From: Rotaria sordida
Taxonomy: Eukaryota > Rotifera > Eurotatoria > Philodinida > Philodinidae
Length of the DNA: 64,000 nucleotides
Reading direction: 5' to 3'
Assembly (NCBI GenBank): GCA_905250125.1
Contig: CAJNOL010000460.1
Location: 1-64,000 of the forward strand
Both the position numbers and the translations under genes were made by a program. Below are positions 49,201-63,939 of this stretch, piece after piece. The notes beneath the pieces are model-generated. The model was not told the origin of the DNA, searched no databases, and was given only the letters and a program-made list of their open reading frames with translations. Every line of letters begins with the position of its first letter. The stretch's first letter is position 1.

Positions 49201-52200
49201 ATCATCTATAGTTTATTTTTAATCTACAATTAATCAAAGTAGACTCTACTTTATTTAAGTTTAATAACGATCAAGGCGTCTATTTTTATTAAATAAACTA
49301 TTGATTAGATCAATAACTGATGAAATTAAATAATTACCCATTCCCCATTGAAACCAAATTGTTTGTGTATCTAAATTACATCTTGTTGAAATATCCATTG
49401 CTAATTGATATCTTTCATCATCTAATAATTTATTTCGAATTTTTCTTAATGTATCTTGTTGTAAAAGATCATTTAAAATTGGTAATGAACAATTAGCCAT
49501 ATTTAAACGATTTAATATATCAACAAGATTATTATATATATCACATGAATTTATTAATTTTTGTTGTTCACCTAATTGTTCATCATTTATAGTACTTGTC
49601 ATTAATTTCATTTTAGCAGTAAATAAAAGATTTTTTATTATATTTAATACTAAACCATAATCAATTTCATTATTACGTTGTTTTGTTGATAATTGTTCAG
49701 ATAAATATTCACATAATTTTATTAATAATTTACCACATTGATATTGATCAGAATGTAATTCAATTAATGATAAACATAATGATATACTTGGTGATTGATC
49801 ATAATGAAAATCATTACGTATTATTTCATCAGTTGATGTTCCTGTTAATTGATAATGAACTTGATCATTAACAACAGGTATTGTTGGAATATCATCATTA
49901 TCTTGTTTTTGAGTTAAATCAGTTGATCCTCGACGATTGAATTTATTTGTTTTCAATAATGGACTTGCTGTTGAAAAACTTGAACTTAATAGAAAAGGTT
50001 GATCTTCTCCATCACTTGAACTATTACTAACAAGTGATGTACCTAATAAAAGATCATTTGATTTTAATTCAGAGTGTCCATTTTTTTTTAAATAAACTTG
50101 ACTTATTGATTGTCTTTTAAATGTACTGATTGATCTTGAAAGGCTAGAATTAAAAATAAAAACCGATCAAACTAATCAACTATTAAGAATCATACAGAAT
50201 ACTTTTTGTCTATTTATTACACTCAATGAATTTAATTTTTTACAACTCATATGTAATCCAAATCGAATCTGAAACTCGATAGTTTTCTTCATATTTAATT
50301 ATTCATTATTCTAGTCATCAATGAACTGTCAAGAAAAAGAAATCTCAGTTCCTTTGTAAGCTTCTGTTCGTTTGATAAGGAGTCGTAAGATTACAGAGGA
50401 TTGATATACTCATAAATGAAATATGCCAAATTATCGTTAGTGTTTTTGATGATACTATATTTTCTTGTTTTGAAATGGAATCAATCAATGCATAACATAG
50501 AAAGTAGAGAATCTCAAAAAATGTTTGAATTAACGGACAAGAGCAGGTCTATAGATTGTATAATTTTCAAGGCTACTGTCGTTTCCTTTTAACTGATGAT
50601 CTTGAAAAGATTATTCATTTTTTTTTATAGATGGACTATTTTGTGGACTACATGTTTTTGATACAAAACTGTTGGTACTCTTTTCTTCTTATTAACTACT
50701 ATTAAATTCTTCTCTGTTAGATTATTTATATGTATAAATAACATTAAAAAGAAATGAAAAATGATCTTGAACACTATAGGCATGTCTTGATTCTAATCAA
50801 GAATAAAAATTAAAATAGATTATAAAATTAAAATTTACGGTCGAAAATTTTCAATTTTTTTTATTGGAATATTTGTTTCTTGACGAGTATTTGTTGTTGG
50901 TGTTAGATTATTTCGCATAAATTGATAACAATCTTTACATGTACGTTCAGGACGATTTTTAATTATTGTCAGATTTTGTGAACATGTTTTACATACAACA
51001 CGACCACAACGACGACAATGATGACGACGATTAAACATTGAAAAATATGATTCATTACAACACATACAAATAGTTACTTCAGTATCGGATATCCATAATC
51101 GTCTTGATGGTATAGCTGCAGGAACAATAAAATCAGGTGGCTGTGTTGATGATGATGATGTTGTTTTCATTGTTTGTTGAGGCTGTTCATTTAACTGAGG
51201 TCGAGTAGATAATGATGTTGATAAATAATCAAAAAATGATGATGTTGTTTGTTGCGAAGATTTTATTGGAATTGAACTTGTCAATGGTGAACTATTAATG
51301 TTCGGTGATGATGGTGTTATTGATGATGATAAATGTTGATCAATATCTGTTGCAACTGAAGATGATATAGAACCTTTAGATGACATACGTTGACGTATAC
51401 TATTGAATATAGTATTTGTACCAGAACTATTATTTCGACGACCTAATGGTGATATTTCTTGAGTATTTTTATTTTGATTTATATTTGAAGATGAAACTAA
51501 TGATGGACGATGAGTTTCAGTTTGCAGACCAGATGAACCTGGAGTAATAGGTCTAAAGAGTATTAAAAAAAAAAGAATTTTGATTATCCGATAAAAATTC
51601 AATTCAATTATGAAAATATGCCTTTAACCTAAACGTCAGAAAATGTATATAAATAAAAATGTTTTTAGTAAAATATTTATTCGATTTTAAATCATTTAGA
51701 CATTAGTTTATAGAACTTAATATAAAACATTCGTTCACACATCCTACTAGATACATAATGACAATGACTATGAGAAAGTTAATTGTATTAGAAAGATTAT
51801 TCATATTCATAGATTTGATTTAATACACGAATATGTAAAATCACTAATCACATATCCAATAGAGAATTAGAACGATTTGAAACGTTTTCTGTTCGAATAA
51901 TGTTCTTATAAGATATCTACATCCTTCAGTATGACATATATGAACCATTTCAGGCAAAATGGGATACACCTTTCATTTGACATTGATTCTTTACAAAAGT
52001 TATTTTTCTGAATAAGTTTTTTTTAGCATAGATTCTCTAACCATATGAGAGAACTCTACGGTATGAACAACATCTACGATGAAATTTGAACTAAAATGCA
52101 TAAAATCAACATTGATGTGATTTGTCAGAATATCTAGAATAATTTAATATATAAAAATTAACTCCAGAAAAGTTTCTTATCCCGAAATATACGCTTTTTT

Positions 52201-55200
52201 TTTTAATTTTACAAAGTCACATTACTAACAAATGATTTTATTCATATACTCTTTTGATTTGAAGAACTTTTAAACTAGTATCTATTTTTTATTATAAGCT
52301 ATATAGTATTTGAAATAAGATTTTCATATTTTGTTTTTTTTTTGCATCTTTTCTATTTACTTATGTTCAATATTTGTTTTTTCTTCATTTTGTTGTACAA
52401 CATTTAATTGTACACTTTTCTTTGTATAAAATTCAATAAGTTCATCAATTTGTTTAATATTAATATTTTCTAAAGAATATTTTTTAATTAAAACTTTTAA
52501 TGTTTCAATTGTTAATTTAGCTATATCAATTGAATTATTCATTAATAATTGTTCAAATATAAGTAATGGTTGTCCAACTAATTGTACATATGAATCAGTT
52601 TGTTCTAATGGTACACAATTAAAAAATAAAGCTAAACCAGTAACTAATATACATAATTTTGATCTTTCATATGGTTCTTGAAAAAAATTTGAATTTTCTT
52701 CAAAATGTCCTAACATATGTTGTATAAGACGAAATTTAATAAATAATTTTGAAAATGGTATTGATTTTGTATATATAATTAATGGTTTATTTGATAAATC
52801 TTCAATTAAATCAGTACATAAATGCCATTTATGATTTTGATTTTTAATTGTATCAATAATTTGTAAAATTTTATTACCATTACCAATATTTTCTTCTTTT
52901 AATAACCAATGTATATGTTCTTCAACTAATTTTAATCTTACACGATCAATTACATTTTCATCAACATAATTATTTAATAATGTTAACCATTTATGTCCCA
53001 TATCAAATTGTTTTTCATAAATAAACATATCAACAACAGTTAATGGATCACGTTGTGAATGTTCTTGTGCATGTTGCCATGTTAAACATTTTGATGATGT
53101 TTTTTTTATAGCCATATCTTCAATTGATATATTTAATTGATTATCATATTTAGATATTTTTTCCATACATTTATTAAATTGTGCTAATGCACCAAGACAT
53201 AAAGTTTTATAAACATACATTATATTTAAACGTTCTTGAATCCATAATGTATAATCTTGATGTGATTTTTTACATGATGTTAAACATAATTGAAGTAATT
53301 TTAAACAAGTTGGACCATCAAAACGTGGTAAATATGTTAATGTTGCATGTATTAATAAATGACAATCATGAATTCGACGTAAATAATTATATGCATGATC
53401 AGGTGCAGATGTTTGTTTAATTAATGTTAATAAAGCAAGATCACGTAAAATTTGAAAATATGGTGAATGTACAATAAATGATGGTAATAATGAATCAAAT
53501 AATTCAACAATTTCAATATATTTTGAATTATTCCATAATAATGAACATAAATAAAGAAGTAAATCATATTGATATGTTAAATCATTTAATACAATTGAAC
53601 GAAACCATTCATCACCAATTGATGATGTTGATTCAATTAATGTTGGTGATAATAATAAACTTGTAAAATAATTTTTTAATGGAGTTTTATCACTTTCAAT
53701 TGATTGATTATGAACTATAGATTGTACATAAATTTGAAGAATTTGTCCTAAAGCAGGAGATTTTTCTTGAACAAATGATATTGTACGAGAATCAATTAAA
53801 TGACTAGGTAAATTTGTTGTTTGAGGAAGAAAATCAATTGAAGATAAAGATAATGTTGTAATTGTTGTTGATGATGGAAGTGAACTTGTACGACGACGAC
53901 GATTATCTTCATGTTGTTCCAAATGTGATGAACATAAACGATAATCGAAACTTATAGCAAAATCATTTTGTGAAGGAATTATTTCAGTAGTTATTGTATG
54001 ATCTTCTAAAAAGAAAAGTTCAATTCTCTGGATAATGTGTGTTAATAATCTAGGATGAAGAATACGAAATTCACATCATGATTGCATTCTAACAGTTTAT
54101 TTGGTTCAATATTATGATTATTTATTTTCACGATCGTTTGTTGAGTAAAATAGAGAACGTATATGGCCTTCGTATTCGAAGACAATAAAATGAGGGACAT
54201 TTTTTTTTTTCTTAATTTCTATAAGTCATTTTATTCCTACGTATATGACAGGATAATATTTGATTGTAATACTAACGGCAAAACTCCTTCAAATGTCAAA
54301 TCGCTTTTGTGATTAAGATGATGTTTGTGTACAAAGTTTGAAATTGAATGTCGATTTTTCACATGATCTGAAAGAGCTGACAAATTTTATCGAAAAACAT
54401 AGTCAAATTTCAATATCTCGAGAACGAAGGTTCGGAAAATCAAACGATTCTAGACTTTTCTTTATTACTCATTAGTGTACTCATCAAATGAACATCATCT
54501 CGATCGAAAAGCGATTTGCCATCTGAAGAGATTGAAAACGACTGTATTTGATTGATCTAGAAAGACTCTAATTTTTCGATTGAAACTCGAAAATCATAAA
54601 TTTCGACTGAAATATTCTTTCAAAAAAACTACTTTGACAAATTTCACACTTAAATCATACATATTTCTTATCTTACCATTCGTTGTACATAGAACATCAT
54701 TATATGTTGAATATTCTGCAATAAATTTAATCATATTATCATTAGTTTGATCAAATAGATTATGAAAAATATTTGGTAAAATAATTTGTATTGAATTATC
54801 TGTTTCATTTATTTTAATTAAAATACATTTATCAATAAAATCTCTTGTAGAACATTGTAATTGTTCATTAAGTAATTCCGGTGTTAATATCATAAATGGT
54901 GGTGATGAATAAATACAATCATTTAATATTAAACCTATTCGAATATGTTGATAATTATTAATTATTGGTGCATATTGATAAAATGGTCCTTTTGGATCTA
55001 AACTGAATTGAAGTCCATCAATAAGAATAGTTTGTTTTAATATATAATATTTTATATCATATAATGATATTTGTTTAAGTTGTCCAATATCAATACGTGT
55101 TGTTAAAAAAAATAAAAGACGTTCAAGTTCATTACGAAATATATTTGTTGTTGTTATTTGTGTTAATTTTGTTCGAATAAGTTCAATATGAGATATAATT

Positions 55201-58200
55201 AATAGAAAATTATATAAATTTATAAAAAAACATATACGTTCTTCATTTGTTATTAAACGATCAAGATCAAGATATGCTAATAATGGTAATGCATTAATTA
55301 TATCATTATAATGATCAAATGAAAGTAATTTTTCAATAAGTTCAATTGTCATATGATTATAACCAGATGATTCGATTATTTCTATTTAAATTTTTAAAAA
55401 AAATGATTCAAATAAATTTCAGTTCAAATCTACCCGTAAAAACAATTATTTTTGTTTCAGAGTAATCAAAAGATAGTCTATTTATATCCTTTCAGAATAA
55501 ATGAAATTCTGATTTATTGGTATTTTGTTGCATTCAAGTAAACTAGAGAAACTGATGATATCAGATCAAACAATTTGAAGTCTGTAATCTATAGGACACT
55601 ATTTATTTTTCTTTTTTTTACTGTAAACGAGTAGCAATCGATAAGTAAGTATATCTTCGTATATCAATAGATTATTACATATTCCGAAAAGCCTAGAGAC
55701 GAATGAGACCATTCTTTTTTCTTTTGGTCCTAACTCTATTCTCAATAAAGAAAAAGAATTCGTTAATTAACTTACTTTTAATACAATCTAATAATTTGGT
55801 TAATAATGTTCTAATAAATTTTTCTGGATGTTCATTAAATGTATTTGGTTCAGTTTGAAAATCATCTAATTTACTTGCAAGACGTTTAAGATATATCGAT
55901 CGTCGTAAATATTTTTTTGTACTTTCATTTGATAATGAAGGTGATAATTGTTGTAAATGAGATTGATTACAATTTAAAAAAATATCTAATGGTTGTTGTT
56001 GTAATAATGTTGTACGTCTATTTGAATATAATGTTGATGATGTTGTTATTGTTTTATCAACAAATAATGGACGAATTATATTAAGTGTAACAGCAAGTGA
56101 TATATCAACATTTAATTTTGAAGTCATTAATTGTAATTGTGCTAAATCAATATCACTTGATCGTGCAACAATACGATGAATAATTGATAATGGTGAATGC
56201 ATTAATAAATCAGTATCTATTAATAGATCTGGTAATGGAAATTTTTCAAGTAATATACGAAAATTTTGTAAATATATATGAAATATTGAAAAATAATTTA
56301 TATTTGAAGAATAAGAAGGCCCTTTTGTTTGATTAGAAGAATTTCTAAATGAATAAATGATTTATTTAGGAAAATGAGAAAAATTTTCGATAAATATATA
56401 TTACAAAAGAATAACATTTTTACTTGATCTACAGCTTTGAAATAGTACTACTATGTATTTAAAACATCAAGAATAGAAGAACACATCTTAGTTTTCGAAA
56501 TTTGAATTTTCAATTTTCGTAAATGTCTACGGGATATATATTCCAAATCTTTTGTCATTCGACTATTTTACAGTTTTACTAATTTCGAAGTTGAAAAAGA
56601 AAAACATAGCTATAACTAATCATATTCAAACTTAGTTTTGCTATACTGTAGGCATGTTCAAAACTAGTGTCATCGGAAAAAAATGATTAGGCTTTTGAAA
56701 ATGAATCTTCCGACAGATATTCAAAGCGTTTAGATGAAAACAGTTAACCTTCAAGTTTTCTCTCTCTCTAAATAAAATTAATTTCGCTCATATTGACTTT
56801 AAACAATTTTCTGTAAATGATGTGTCCTATGCTATATTTTTCAAAATTGCTAAAAGCCAATAATATACAAATTTTTTGTTTAAAATATCTCAATTGTCTT
56901 TGTTTTGCTATAATTACCTAATATATGTAATTAAATCTAATTTAGATTGTGGATCATTTTCAAAAAATTCACCAGTCATTTTAACTTGTTGTTCAATTGA
57001 TACAGAATTTTGTTCATTTATATAATATTTTCGACAATGTTCATCAAGTCTTTTATAATATTGTATAGTTTTAGTTGCTTTTATTCCATCTAATGGTATA
57101 GTAACATCAAGTAATAAATCATAAAATGAACCATTTGATGAATTAGCTAAATTTGTATAATTATTAATCATTTCATTTAATGTTTTTATTCTTGTTGTTG
57201 AATTTTTATTATTTGTTATATTATGTGATGATGTATTTGATGAAAATAATGGACGTGGTAATGGTAAACGATGTTGTGCCATATCAAGTAATGTTTTACT
57301 TATTGTCATTGTTGGTGCATTTATTGCTAAATCAAATAATGTTAATGATACAAAATATTCAGGATCAAAATAATTTGATGTTGGTAATGTTGATGAAACA
57401 ATTGATGATTGTGCAGCTTCTAATAATGAACTAATATCATTTTGTAATGATGAATTACCAAGAGCTGATGTTGCTAAATTAGCTAAACCAGCTAAAGTTG
57501 ACTTTGATGATGAATTATCAATAGAAGGACTTGATGATGATAACGATGATGATGATGAATATGATGTTGATAATTGATTAGCTGTATCACGAAATAATTT
57601 ACTAAATTTTGCTTCAACAGCAAGTGGATGATCTTGCATATTAAATAACTAAAAAAAGAAAATTTGTTTTTTTGTTGAAAACTAAAGTAATTAATATAAG
57701 ATTTACTCGAATAACTTCATTAGCTTCAGTAATTTTGCCTTCTTTCAAACAAATAGCCAATAAATTATCACGAGTAGAAAGAATTTGTGATACTAATATT
57801 GATGTTCTTTTACGTTGATTATTCGTTGATGATGTTGATGTACCACTAAATAGATCATTTATTCTATGTTTAATTTGATAAATAGAAACATTTTCTTTTC
57901 TTTTTTTTATACCTGGATGTACTACTCTCAGAATGACGTGGTCGCCGTTTTCGTCGATGAGAATGTCGACGAACAGCTTAAGAAAGGTGCAAAAAAAAAA
58001 ACTTAATATAGTGGACGAAAATAGTTTGATAACTTACGAGTGGGAAGAATTAAATTTTTTATGGTAGGATTAGAAACTAAACTATCATCATTATCTTGTC
58101 CATCAATTTTATTTTCTTGTGTTGATGATTCAATTGTATTAGTTGTTAATAATTGATATCTCCATAATGTTTCACTAACAGTTGTATTTAATTTTGTTGC

Positions 58201-61200
58201 TCGAATTGTAAATTGTTCATTTGTATTAATTGAATAACCTTGAAAACATTTATCTAATAATGTTTCAGATTCTACTGTATTACGATCTGTTGCTTTATCT
58301 TTTATTTTTTGATAAAGTGTACGAACTTCTGATAATTGATCACGAAGAAATATTAATAATTTATAAAGTACTTGTTGATCAATTAATAATCCTGAACGAT
58401 ATATAGAGTAATGTTGTGATGCACTAACTGAACTCATTGAACTACTACCGATTGATATATTATCATCATTATTTTCATCAATATCATTATCAAATTTTCT
58501 AATTGATATTTGAGTTTTAATACTTGCATTTGTTGATGTATGAAAACTATCATTTGTTAAATTACTTTGTATAGATGAAAAAAGTTTCTCTGATGGTGAT
58601 ATAGAATTTGATGTTGTATTTATTGATTGTTCAATTATTTCAATTGATTCATCAGTTTTTAATTCACTTTGTTGAATAAATATAAGTGAAAAAATATTTT
58701 CTAATAATTCAAGACGAAAACGTAATGGAAATATTTGATTTAAATATGTACGTGTTATTGAAAATAAATCATTATCAGTTTGATTAGCATCATTATTATT
58801 ATTATTATTATCAGTAGATGATAAAATACGTTGTACAACACTATTAATTGAGAGATAACCAAGAAATATCATTGAAGCTGTAGTTTGAGGTAAACGAAGT
58901 AATTCAATGACATTTGTTGGAGTATCAGTAAAACGAACACCTATAAACAATTATCAATATTTAAGTTTATATAAGAAGATAGAGGCAAAATAGACATATA
59001 CTAAATTTAAATTCGTATTTGATCATCCAGTTCGATAATTAAACTTCAAGATTCTTCAATACTCTTTAGGTTTCGTATAATTTTTTTTTCTTCATTATTT
59101 AAACTTTGGACAATCTTTCATTTTACGTCTATTTCCATTCAGTAATTAACTGAAAATTGTTGAACTTAAGCTCAATTGTTTGGATGCGGTGCAAAACTCT
59201 CCCCTCTCCCCCTGTTCATAATCTAAAGGAATAGTTAGTTGCTGAGTCTTGAAAAGAACTCATGAAATCATACACCTATATAGGATTATTTCAGATTCAT
59301 TTGAAACAAACGATAAACATCAGAAATATTCACATAATCCCAAGGCGTCCTGTAACATATCAGATACGGAAAGTACGTTATCAAACGCTCAAATGCTTGA
59401 TTATGATTTAGTAGCAGTCATGAGTATAACAACTTTCTTTCCTAATTTTCAATAGAACTAATAGATTTTAAGACATCAGAGAAGGCTCGGGTATTCACGT
59501 TACAATCTTTCTATCGGATGCACTTAATTATATCGAAAACTTATTGGAATTTGAGTACAAATCATAAGAATCACAGCGAGAGGTTTCTTCTACTTAGAAA
59601 TTTCTTAATCGAGTTCAAATCCTCTCAAAATTTTAGATCTATTTGTTAAGCATTAATATCCTCATCAGAGATGTGACCGATATCAGTAGACCAATCGTGA
59701 AAAATTCAGTTCGATTCCATTTCTGATTCTCATGATCTTTTATCTAAACATTCTCAATTAAACAAAAATCTACCTTTTTTTTTTCCTTGTTTTTCATTAT
59801 CATCATCAATATCTATTGATGTTTTTTGTAATTTTTCTAAAATCTCAGCTGAATCAATAGTTTGTATATCTAAATATCGATGCATTAAAGATAATGGTGA
59901 ATTTGTATGTAATAATGCTAATAAATCCGACATATTCGGTAAAGGTGATGCACCATCATGATACCTTCAAATAAAACAACAAAAAAAGAAAATACTTAAA
60001 AAAAATTAATTTCAAAACGAAAAAAAAAACAAAAAAAGAACACAACAGAAGACTAAATCAATTGAATTTTATCTAGCAATACAAACTTACAGATCAATTC
60101 TAATAAAACAAAAAAACAGAAAAACAAATTCAAAATATAAACTAAAAATAAGAACAAAAATATTTTTTTTTAAACTTACCGTCGAACATTATATAACCAT
60201 GTTATAAATTCAATATGAGATTGAAATAATTGTAAACATTTCATTAAGAAAGAACTTTTACTTCCTAATGAATTAATTGAATCGTGTAAGACAATTGCAT
60301 CATTTATTGTTCTTACATGTGTCCATGCAAGAAGAAATATATAAAGATGTAATGATGATAATTGTTCAATGTTTAATAATTGATCAAATGATGAATATTC
60401 ACGATTTTGTACCATTAATATTGAATCATTCTTAAGAATTATATATAAATAAGATAATAATAAAAAAACAAACAAATCAATTATAAAAACTATTTACTTA
60501 CTAATACACATGATATTAAATCTAATTTATTTTCAATTAAATATAAATAAATTTCTTTCCAAAAAAAATTTTCTTTTTCAAATGAATTTTTTTTTAAAAA
60601 ATGTATTATAATAGTTTCATTATTTAATAATTCACGACGATATTCATTTTCTAATTCACTTATTAAACGTGTTAAATTAATATTATTAAATATAGAACGA
60701 TATAAAAATTTTAAATTAAATAATTGTACATGATTATTATTTGCTTCTGTTGCATAAATAACAATTTTTTTTAATGTATCATGCATCATTAAACGAAATT
60801 CATTTGTATCACATGTATAGAAATGTAATGAAAGAAGTAAATCAATAAGATTTAATTTTTGTTGTTCATTATTTAAATTTTTTAATTGTTGTAAACATAA
60901 ATCAAGTGCACGTTTATGAATTTGTATTAACCATACATGTATTGATGGAATTGATGGATAAAGATAATAACGAATAAAACTATAAACACGTGGAATTTCA
61001 TGTAACCATAAATCAACAAGAAAATCAGCCATAGATTCAGTTAGAAGAGTTGATGATATATCATCAGTATTAGTATGAAGACGATCAAATTCCTTAAATT
61101 ACAATTAGATGAGAAGAAAGATAATATATATGTAGATGATCATTAAGTATACAAAGATAAGAATTTCAACTGAGAACTTTATAAATGTTAAACTATATCT

Positions 61201-63550
61201 TATATAAGCCAGATTTCATATTCAATGTACGATATATTTGTTAATTTTGGTTATTGTCGATAGTTGCACGTGTTAGATCAAAACTAATTTATTATTTTAG
61301 AAAACTACACATGAGCTATATTCTTTTCAACTACTTGTTAAAGAATAGGAATTTTTGAAATGTTGTTCATGAATCTAGATTTCTTCGTCTATTCTCTACA
61401 CTGAATAATAATGTAGTGTCTCTGTAAGCAGTTTACTTCATTAATTTACAAGACTTATTTTTTTCGAGACTTATTATGAGTTTGTATATTTATTTCAAGG
61501 TAAAACAGAGGTTTTGAGAGTAAAATCTCATTCTTTTAGACTGTATATTAGATTGAATAGAAAAATATCATAGTCAATGTTAAAAAATAAGTTCACATAT
61601 TAGAATAACTTTTCGGAAAATAAGTCTAACATCAGTAACCTTATCTGAGAATAAAAACTAAATAGTATTTTGTGTCGTTAATAATGATCGAAATTTGTTG
61701 AACAAGACTACAGGGTATGTCAAAAGTCCACCATGAAAAGGAAAACGTGAATATCTGTCAAACAATTGAAGCGCTTTATAAATTTTTTTAATAGTATGAT
61801 AGTGTGTTCGTTGAAGATTGATTTTTTATTATTTGGTCTAAAACAAATACTCAAAAATGATTACTATCGTCTGAAATATATAAATTCATAGAGTTCGAAA
61901 TATTTGAAAAAAATCCTAGAGAACATTTGTTTTTGAGTTAATTTATTTCTGTTATTGGTTCTCATTTTGAATTTAACTAGACCTTTATGTCTGGCTCTTG
62001 CACAATTAAACAAGGTTTTTGTAGTTTTTTTCTAGAAAACTCTGGTTTTCCATACGACCACATCGGGCCAACTGGTCGATTGTTTTCATTTTTGAACTTT
62101 CTATCCGAATTTATAGAGTTCTAGATGCCAGCATCCCGGTTTTGGATCTGAACTTTTATGTATTTCTGTTATTAAAAACAAAAGAGCCAGATTTTTGAAA
62201 AAAGCTTAAAACCATTTCTGAGACATAGTCCTGATGTGGTTCTATAGAAAATTAGTGTTTCCAAAGAAACTGCGAAAACCTTGTTTAAATTTTTTTTTCC
62301 TCTAATGCACGTCTTCTTCTTGAAGGTGCTCTATCCGTGGTAAAAAATCTCATGTAGATCCGTTGCTGTTCCTTCAAGAACCAGAAAGAGAGGGGTACCC
62401 TTAAATAAGAGCGACCTTGTCCGAAAACAAAGACTTTTCTTGATTATTAGTGTTCTCTAACATTGATATCAAAATTACATAATCATAACTCAGTTTTGTG
62501 AACTTTCTTCATAAAATTGTTGAACAAACTATACTCGCATGTCTTCATTGGAAGATACGCAGTCATAATTCTGAAGTGATGCAAGCTGTTGTATCAGCTA
62601 GAAACATTTGTTATCAATCTGTTACTCTAATAATTTCTCACAATACGTCGTATGTTTGTGTATCAAACTGGCATTGTATTTTTCGTTTTGCAATTAAAAC
62701 ATTACTTAGATTTAACAATTAATACAACTATTTGGATTCTAATATTTGTAGTCATAGACGTTTATCGTTAAATAGCTAGAATAATACTTCGACGAACATA
62801 CTATCATGTTATAAAAAAGTTCTATAGATTCCTTGAATTGATTATAAGATATTCACGTTTTGTTTTTTGTACGATGGACTTTTGGAATATTCTGTATAAT
62901 CGGAATTTTTATTGATTTAAGTATTTCAACACATACAAGTTCTCGAAGAATCTATTTTCTTAAGGATGATCACATAACTCCATATGATTAGTAAAATCAT
63001 TAGACGAAACTAATTATTTTCGTTTTGACTTACTTGAACAACTTGTGCACTCGGTTGGATATCACCAACAACCAAAAGAAATTTATACATTGCATCATAT
63101 TTAAGTGTTTCAAGTATTGCCTACAAAAAAAAAAATTCCACGTTTTTTTCTCATTAATTTTCTTTTTAAATTAAAAAAAAATATTCTCCTACCACATCTA
63201 AATACTGTTTAACTCGACATTCTTCCAATAATAATAAAGCAAAATGAAACGGGGTTGGTACCGCTTTTGATCCCGTACTATATAAACAAAATAATAATAA
63301 TAATAATAAAAATCCATCATTTAATCTATCGTTCTTCTTACCAATAAGCAGTTGGATTTCGAATAATATCCATTAATAATTCTTCTAAATTTGTATTAAG
63401 TTGTAAACGTTTATTAAATAAAAGTTGTAAACATAATCGACATAATTCCCATTGTCCCAAATAAACATGATTACAAAAAGCTTGATATAATTGTTCATTA
63501 TTTCGTGCTTCAACATCAAAAAATTCATGACGAATTTCTAAAACACTCAT
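46288..63550 (-). CDS. ZFYVE26: ZFYVE26/spastizin, FYVE-domain endolysosomal protein
   Basis: Twenty exons: 63550-63342, 63277-63193, 63120-63034, 61092-60502, 60430-60180, 59964-59774, 58940-58038, 57976-57913, 57845-57707, 57648-56918, 56344-55776, 55381-54677, 54005-52361, 51552-50839, 50143-49338, 48819-48523, 48445-47986, 47020-46813, 46757-46575, 46509-46288. They join in frame to 3019 residues (human 2539). The start resembles the human N-terminus (FCNHVYLGQWELCRLC). The FYVE zinc finger is at ~2210-2268 with WISD, RRHHCRRCG and RTC, the PI3P-binding signature. The C-terminus matches closely (KLRAAYLIAI...VYDICKKWL). Exon 12 (~1274-1508) encodes a DUF547-like module. The protein acts with spatacsin and AP-5 in lysosome reformation and in cytokinesis. 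Extra length comes from Ser/Asn-rich linkers. Introns of 0.4-1.9 kb hold repeats. Confidence 0.93.
54285..54540. repeat. Short foldback repeat in a ZFYVE26 intron
   Basis: Bases about 54286-54328 and 54494-54535 are imperfect reverse complements, sharing a CAAATCGCTTTT core and a GATGATGTT block. The spacer has no coding potential. It looks like a small non-autonomous element about 250 bp long. Confidence 0.6.
61711..62894. mobile_element. Non-autonomous Tc1/mariner-like element in a ZFYVE26 intron
   Basis: Imperfect terminal inverted repeats of ~45 bp at 61711-61755 and 62848-62894, starting CAGGGTATGTCAAAAGTCC, close to the CAGGGTGTCCCAAAAGT-type ends of many Tc1/mariner elements. TA dinucleotides flank both ends (61709-61710, 62895-62896), matching the TA target duplication of that superfamily. 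The ~1.2-kb interior has no transposase; it carries a further inverted repeat (around 61990-62290, with GACCACATC and GATGTGGTT in opposite arms). It explains most of the 1.9-kb intron 61093-63033. Confidence 0.75.
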
Positions 63551-63556
63551 TTTTAT

Positions 63557-63558
63557 CT
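63557..63558 (-). promoter_or_regulatory. Candidate trans-splice acceptor before ZFYVE26
   Basis: A minus-strand tract ending TTTCTAG lies six bases before the ZFYVE26 start codon, and the stop of the preceding same-strand gene is only 117 bp upstream of that start. Confidence 0.55.
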
Positions 63559-63667
63559 AGAAATAATGACAAAGAAAAAAAAACATCATCAAGAACAAAA
63601 AACATAACTGCTTGAGATAATGAGAATAGAAACAAAAGAGAAAAATAAAACACAAAGATTTTTCTTT

Positions 63668-63939
63668 TTAAAATCTTTTTGAACTTGTCCAACCACTAAA
63701 TAATCCTTTTGATTGTTTTACAGATGAATTAACTGCTGCTGCTGCTTGCTGTTTTTTTTGTTCTTCTAATTCCTAAATTCAGCAAAACAAAAAAAAAAAT
63801 TCTTTTGTTTTCATTACAAAAAAAAAAATAATTACCAATAATTTTTGTTGTCGAATTAAAAATGCTTCAACAGGATCTGGCTCTTGATTGTAATGATCAA
63901 GTACATCACGTACATCATCAACACCACTCACCGCAATCA
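63668..63939 (-). CDS. Last two exons of an unidentified gene running off the window
   Basis: Exons 63939-63836 and 63772-63668 join in frame: 34 codons reading SGVDDVRDVLDHYNQEPDPV and EAFLIRQQKLL, then ELEEQKKQQ, an alanine run, and VKQSKGLFSGWTSSKRF before the stop TAA at 63670-63668. The C-terminus is charged and probably coiled-coil. I do not recognise the family from this end. A T-rich AG acceptor at 63941-63940 shows that more exons lie beyond 64000. It is the first visible gene of the minus-strand cluster, 117 bp upstream of ZFYVE26. Confidence 0.75.

Noticed and set aside
53181-53666. Plus-strand open frames opposite ZFYVE26
   Set aside because: Antisense shadows of AT-rich coding exons, dominated by Met/Asn/Ile/His.
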